From a virus, in IMG/VR virus record IMGVR_UViG_3300012931_000076, positions 1 through 23,157 of that record: DNA of 23,157 bases. One strand, 5' to 3'. Below, piece by piece: positions 19,986 to 23,157 of this stretch (position 1 is the stretch's first letter; each line of letters starts with the position of its first letter). The position numbers and the translations under genes are program-made. The notes under the pieces were generated by a model. That model made no database searches and was not told the DNA's origin. It worked only from the letters and a program-made list of their open reading frames with translations.

Positions 19986-21200
19986 ATGACATGGACAAAT
20001 TTAGATAATAAATTTTTGTATGGAACAGAATTAAACTCAGAAGATTTACGTAATCTTAGAGATAATATAGAGGCTTTTGCTAATGGAGACGATGGGTCTC
20101 CTATAATGCGTCATGCTACTCTATCTGGTTTATCCCAAGATGATCATACTCAGTATCATACTGATTCACGTGGAGATGCCAGATATTATACTCAAACTCA
20201 ATTAAATAGCGGTCAAATGGATGACCGCTATTATACTGAATCAGAAGTAGATTCTATATCTGGTAGTATTAATACCAAATTGGATACACATAAATCTAGT
20301 AGCGATCATGATTCCAGATATTATACGCAATCTCAGGTATATACTCAGACACAGTTAAATGCTGGACAACTTGATGGTAGATATTATACTAAATCCGAAG
20401 TCACTACCATTTCTGGCAATATAGTGACGCAAATAGTTGTAGATCATGGATCACTTACTGGACTTACTGATGACGACCATACACAATATTTAAATACAAC
20501 GAGAGGCGATGCTAGATATTACACGCAAACTCAGTTAAATGCTGGTCAGATGGACTCAAGATATTATACCGAGGCTGAAATATCAACTATATCAGGAAAT
20601 ATAGTATCGCAAATTCCTACAAGTTATTATCACTCAGGCGGAACTGATGTGACAGTGGCTGATGGAGGGACAGGAAGGTCTTCTCATACAGCTTATATGC
20701 CTATAGCTGGAGGCACATCTACTACAGGCGCTCAACAATCTATAGCTACTGGAACTCAATATTATCCACTTTGTTATAATACTAGTTCTTCCCTGCCGAC
20801 TTTTCAAGTTTGCGCGGTCGCGGGGGGAGGGACAGGAGCTACTACTGCTGCTACTGCTAGAACAAATCTAGGTTTAGATACTATGGCTGTTCAAGATGCT
20901 TCTGCTGTGGCAATAACTGGTGGAACTATTAATGGTATTACTGATTTGGCAGTGGCTGATGGAGGGACAGGTGCTTCTACTGCTGCTACTGCTAGGACTA
21001 ATTTAGGTCTTGGAACTATGTCCATTCAATCCGCAGCCGCTGTAGCAATAACTGGTGGAACAATATCCGCCGGACTAACAGCCGATGATCATGGGACATC
21101 CACTACTCCAGAAGTAGTTAATGTTGTATATGGAACTGGGTCTGCCCCTACTGCTAGCACAACTACTATTGGTAGTTTGTTCATTCAATATACTGCTTAA
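19986..21200 (+). CDS. Tail-fibre-type repeat protein
   Basis: 404 residues. After an N-terminal part (1-45) that probably attaches to the virion, the protein has repeated fibre motifs: GLSQDDHTQY and GLTDDDHTQY, each followed by RGDARYYTQTQLN.GQMD.RYYTE.E (residues 49-90 and 158-200, with a partial copy at 110-140). ISGNI segments come between. The C-terminal half has two 45-residue units beginning GGTGA/GGTGAS and running through TAATARTNLGL.TM...AVAITGGTI (281-360), common in phage fibres and tail collar regions, plus related VADGGTG pieces. Such proteins trimerise and bind host receptors. The very end (VVYGTGSAPTAS) is a short tip. Confidence 0.82.
   Translation: MTWTNLDNKFLYGTELNSEDLRNLRDNIEAFANGDDGSPIMRHATLSGLSQDDHTQYHTDSRGDARYYTQTQLNSGQMDDRYYTESEVDSISGSINTKLDTHKSSSDHDSRYYTQSQVYTQTQLNAGQLDGRYYTKSEVTTISGNIVTQIVVDHGSLTGLTDDDHTQYLNTTRGDARYYTQTQLNAGQMDSRYYTEAEISTISGNIVSQIPTSYYHSGGTDVTVADGGTGRSSHTAYMPIAGGTSTTGAQQSIATGTQYYPLCYNTSSSLPTFQVCAVAGGGTGATTAATARTNLGLDTMAVQDASAVAITGGTINGITDLAVADGGTGASTAATARTNLGLGTMSIQSAAAVAITGGTISAGLTADDHGTSTTPEVVNVVYGTGSAPTASTTTIGSLFIQYTA
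20826..21066 (+). repeat. Two 135-bp direct repeats in the fibre gene
   Basis: Units starting at GGAGGGACAGG (20826 and 20961) are 135 bases apart and stay similar for about 100 bases, sharing ACTGCTGCTACTGCTAG and ATAACTGGTGGAAC. They encode the two 45-residue GGTG...ITGGTI units. They keep the frame, so they can expand or contract by recombination without breaking the gene. Confidence 0.8.
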
Positions 21201-21209
21201 GGATAGATA

Positions 21210-22235
21210 ATGACTGGATATATAAACATAGGCGATACTTGGAAAACAATATCTGGAATGCAGATAAATATAGGAGATGCTTGGAAAACAGTTACGGCTG
21301 CTTATATTAATATAGGAGATGATTGGAAAGCGTGGTATACTTCTCATGGAGATAGAGGCGTTTTTGCGGGGGGAATAACATCTTCTTATATAAGTACCAT
21401 TACTTATATTACAATTTCGTCCACAGGAAATGCTGCTAATTTTGGTGATTTAACGGCAAGTAGATCACTGTTAACAGGGACTTCTAATAGTACTGACGCT
21501 AGGGGAGTTTTTGTTGCTGGAAATACTAGCGTACCTATAAATAACATAGACTACATAACCATAACTTCGGCTGGAGATGCTACTGATTTTGGGGATAGCA
21601 CCGCTAAATATGCAGCACAAGCATCCTGTTCTAATGGTACTGACGATAGGGCTATAACAGCTTGTGGATACGATGCATCCGCTTATTATTATTCTTCTAT
21701 GTATTATTTCGCAATAACTACTCTTGGCAATACTACTCTTTTTGGTTATGCTGATGTATCTGGTGCAGGAAGTGGAGGGCTATCTAATTTAACTAACGAT
21801 AGAGGAGTTTTTGGCGGGTCATACGCTGGTGGGTATCTGAATGTTATCTGCTATATCACAATAACCACAACTGCAGACTCTAGTGATTTTGGCGATTTAA
21901 CACAATATAAGGCTTATATGGGATCGTTTTCAAATGGAACATCCGATAGAGGTGTTTTTGGTGGAGGAACTACAGGTTCATCTACTAATGTTATTAACTA
22001 CATCACAATTTCTACAACTGGAAACGCTGCTGATTTTGGAGATTTGACATCTGCAAGATATGGAGTAGGTGGAACTTCTAATGCAACTGGTAATGTAGGA
22101 GTTTTTGGTGGCGGGTATACAACAGCTAGAGTTAATACTATCGATTATATTACTATCTCATCTACTGGCAACGCCACTGATTTTGGAGATTTGACTGCAA
22201 CTACTTATAATTTAGCCGCCACATCAAATGGATAA
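21210..22235 (+). CDS. Six-repeat (propeller-like) distal fibre protein
   Basis: 341 residues. Three 14-residue units INIGDTWK/INIGDAWK/INIGDDWK (5-11, 19-25, 33-39) form an N-terminal stalk or linker. From residue 47 six repeats of about 49 residues follow, with the plan RGVFGGG......INYITISTTGNAADFGDLT......SN, like Kelch/RCC1-type blades; the third is the most divergent (DRAITACGYDAS...). Six blades would close into a propeller, a fold used for sugar or protein binding. The gene follows the fibre gene by 9 bases, so it may be its receptor-binding tip. The protein ends right after the last blade, with no chaperone domain seen. Confidence 0.72.
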   Translation: MTGYINIGDTWKTISGMQINIGDAWKTVTAAYINIGDDWKAWYTSHGDRGVFAGGITSSYISTITYITISSTGNAANFGDLTASRSLLTGTSNSTDARGVFVAGNTSVPINNIDYITITSAGDATDFGDSTAKYAAQASCSNGTDDRAITACGYDASAYYYSSMYYFAITTLGNTTLFGYADVSGAGSGGLSNLTNDRGVFGGSYAGGYLNVICYITITTTADSSDFGDLTQYKAYMGSFSNGTSDRGVFGGGTTGSSTNVINYITISTTGNAADFGDLTSARYGVGGTSNATGNVGVFGGGYTTARVNTIDYITISSTGNATDFGDLTATTYNLAATSNG

Positions 22236-22265
22236 CTAATGTTTAAGATTTAGGAGAAACTAATT

Positions 22266-23157
22266 ATGTCTATGGATTCACAAGAAATAAATAAAATAAC
22301 TGCCGCCATAAAAGACGCTAATCCAGAAATAGGTTTGCAAAGAATAGAGTTTGATGGTAATAAAGCCTCACTTTATTTACAACCTACGCAGAAAGCTTTA
22401 GCAGGACTAGAGGCTAAAGATGCTATAAAAATGCGCACAGTAGAACGTGCTAGCACCGTACAGAGGTCTACTATTAGTAGATCTACTTTAGACTTGATGC
22501 AGTCTTATAAGTCTCCTTATGACTCTACACCAAAAGAACTGTTTCAGAGAACAATGCGCTATTATGTAGAACAGGACTTATATGGATCTGTAATTGACGT
22601 TTTATCTAATTTGGCTTCTAAAGGGTTTGAAAATGATTTAGATGATTCTGACATAAAATTATTCTATGATATATGGAACTTGGATGTTAATTTTAAAGAG
22701 GTAATTGGTTGGATATTTTTTGATTTCTTTAGAGTAGGTATGGTTAGGACATATAAAATAGTTGGAAAGTATGAACCTGGTATTACATATCTATCATCGT
22801 CTCCTGGAAAAAAAGTAGAACGTAGTGTTTTACGCAACATTATAGAACGTGCTAATAAAATAAATGAAATCAGGAAGAATTCTCTAAAATATAAAGAATA
22901 CGCTGCTAAGAAGAAGAAATGGTCTAGTGGTTATATTCCTATCTCTTACACTGTTTTGAATCCACTAAATATAGAAATAACTGGTAGTTTACTCTTCAAT
23001 GACAGCAAGATATCTCTTACTCCCTCCGACGAATTAAAAAAGATGTTACAGAAAAGTCAAGGTGAATTGACTGAAGACGAAAAAGAAATAGTGAAGCTAT
23101 TACCAAGCGATTTTAAGAATGCTATTAAAGCTGGTGGCGCTATTCCTTTAGATCCAA
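22266..23157 (+). CDS. Portal-like protein, 5' part only
   Basis: The frame opens at ATG 22266 (AGGAG ahead) and is still open at the right edge, 297 codons. Its early part contains STLDLMQSYKSPYDSTPKEL, then RYYVEQDLYGSVIDVLSNLASKGF and a helical YDIWNLDVNFKEVIGWIFFDFFRVG, the kind of sequence seen at the start of portal proteins of tailed phages (membrane-free, helical, with a WI.FD.F segment). Position a few genes after terL supports this. Portals form the 12-subunit ring through which TerL packages DNA. The C-terminal half is outside the window, so the call is moderate. Confidence 0.72.
   Translation, partial: MSMDSQEINKITAAIKDANPEIGLQRIEFDGNKASLYLQPTQKALAGLEAKDAIKMRTVERASTVQRSTISRSTLDLMQSYKSPYDSTPKELFQRTMRYYVEQDLYGSVIDVLSNLASKGFENDLDDSDIKLFYDIWNLDVNFKEVIGWIFFDFFRVGMVRTYKIVGKYEPGITYLSSSPGKKVERSVLRNIIERANKINEIRKNSLKYKEYAAKKKKWSSGYIPISYTVLNPLNIEITGSLLFNDSKISLTPSDELKKMLQKSQGELTEDEKEIVKLLPSDFKNAIKAGGAIPLDP

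Noticed and set aside
20000-22235. Diversity-generating retroelement acting on fibre genes
   Set aside because: No reverse transcriptase or template/variable repeat pair is seen; the repeats are ordinary in-frame fibre repeats.
1-23157. Genome-wide reassignment of TAG to an amino acid
   Set aside because: The large genes (terL, fibres, portal part, clpP, actin-like) are full length without any TAG, and coding density is normal under the standard code. Only the 856-915 leader would benefit from TAG readthrough.

Overview
The window is part of a tailed double-stranded DNA phage genome (Caudoviricetes). The evidence is a terminase large subunit, a portal-like protein, tail-fibre-type repeat proteins, an endolysin and tightly packed genes all on the + strand. 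The DNA is A+T rich by eye, with heavy use of AGA and ATA codons. Shine-Dalgarno (SD) sequences of the AGGAGG type and TATAAT -10 boxes are strong, which argues against a Bacteroidetes host. The GH108 muramidase, a lipoprotein and a spanin-like membrane coiled coil hint at a low-GC Gram-negative host, but this is not proven. Stops are mostly TAA; only three recognised genes end in TAG and three in TGA.

Layout. 1-780: tail of a gene and a Cys-rich protein. 781-1601: a phage promoter, a 20-codon leader frame with two in-frame TAG codons, a small unknown gene, a Pth2-like peptidyl-tRNA hydrolase and, touching its stop codon, a tRNA with anticodon CTA (amber suppressor). 1629-4857: an unknown gene, then a lysis-type block: permuted papain-like (C92-like) hydrolase, GH108 endolysin, microORFs, lipoprotein, Ig/FN3-like protein with a candidate -1 frameshift signal, and a membrane coiled-coil protein. 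4860-5902: a second copy of the promoter, then a SANT/Myb-like protein, a Cys-motif protein and a winged-helix protein, closed by three tandem 23-bp hairpins. 5966-9743: a microORF/hairpin, a small unknown gene, ClpP, a coiled-coil protein, an actin-fold ATPase and a second coiled-coil protein. 9767-19327: a third promoter copy, then glycosyltransferase, cold-shock protein, unknowns, dNMP kinase, two paralogous HNH endonucleases interleaved with an HD hydrolase and small genes, a zinc-ribbon protein, a NusG-family protein, a NUMOD3-like protein, a probable small terminase and TerL interrupted by an intein in its Walker A motif. 19378-23157: holin-like membrane protein, small beta protein, two repeat-rich fibre proteins and the start of a portal protein.

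How it fits together. Three identically spaced promoters (TATCTAGCAAAA-N14-TATAAT) divide the window into three transcription units, presumably switched on together by a phage-modified or alternative RNA polymerase factor; the NusG paralogue could then alter elongation. The most unusual unit is the first: promoter, TAG-containing leader, Pth2-like enzyme and amber-suppressor tRNA look like one co-transcribed translation-control cassette. The ordinary genes of the window are open without TAG readthrough, so this is not genome-wide TAG recoding as far as this window shows. The packaging region is crowded with homing-type elements (two HNH genes, a NUMOD3-like gene and an intein).
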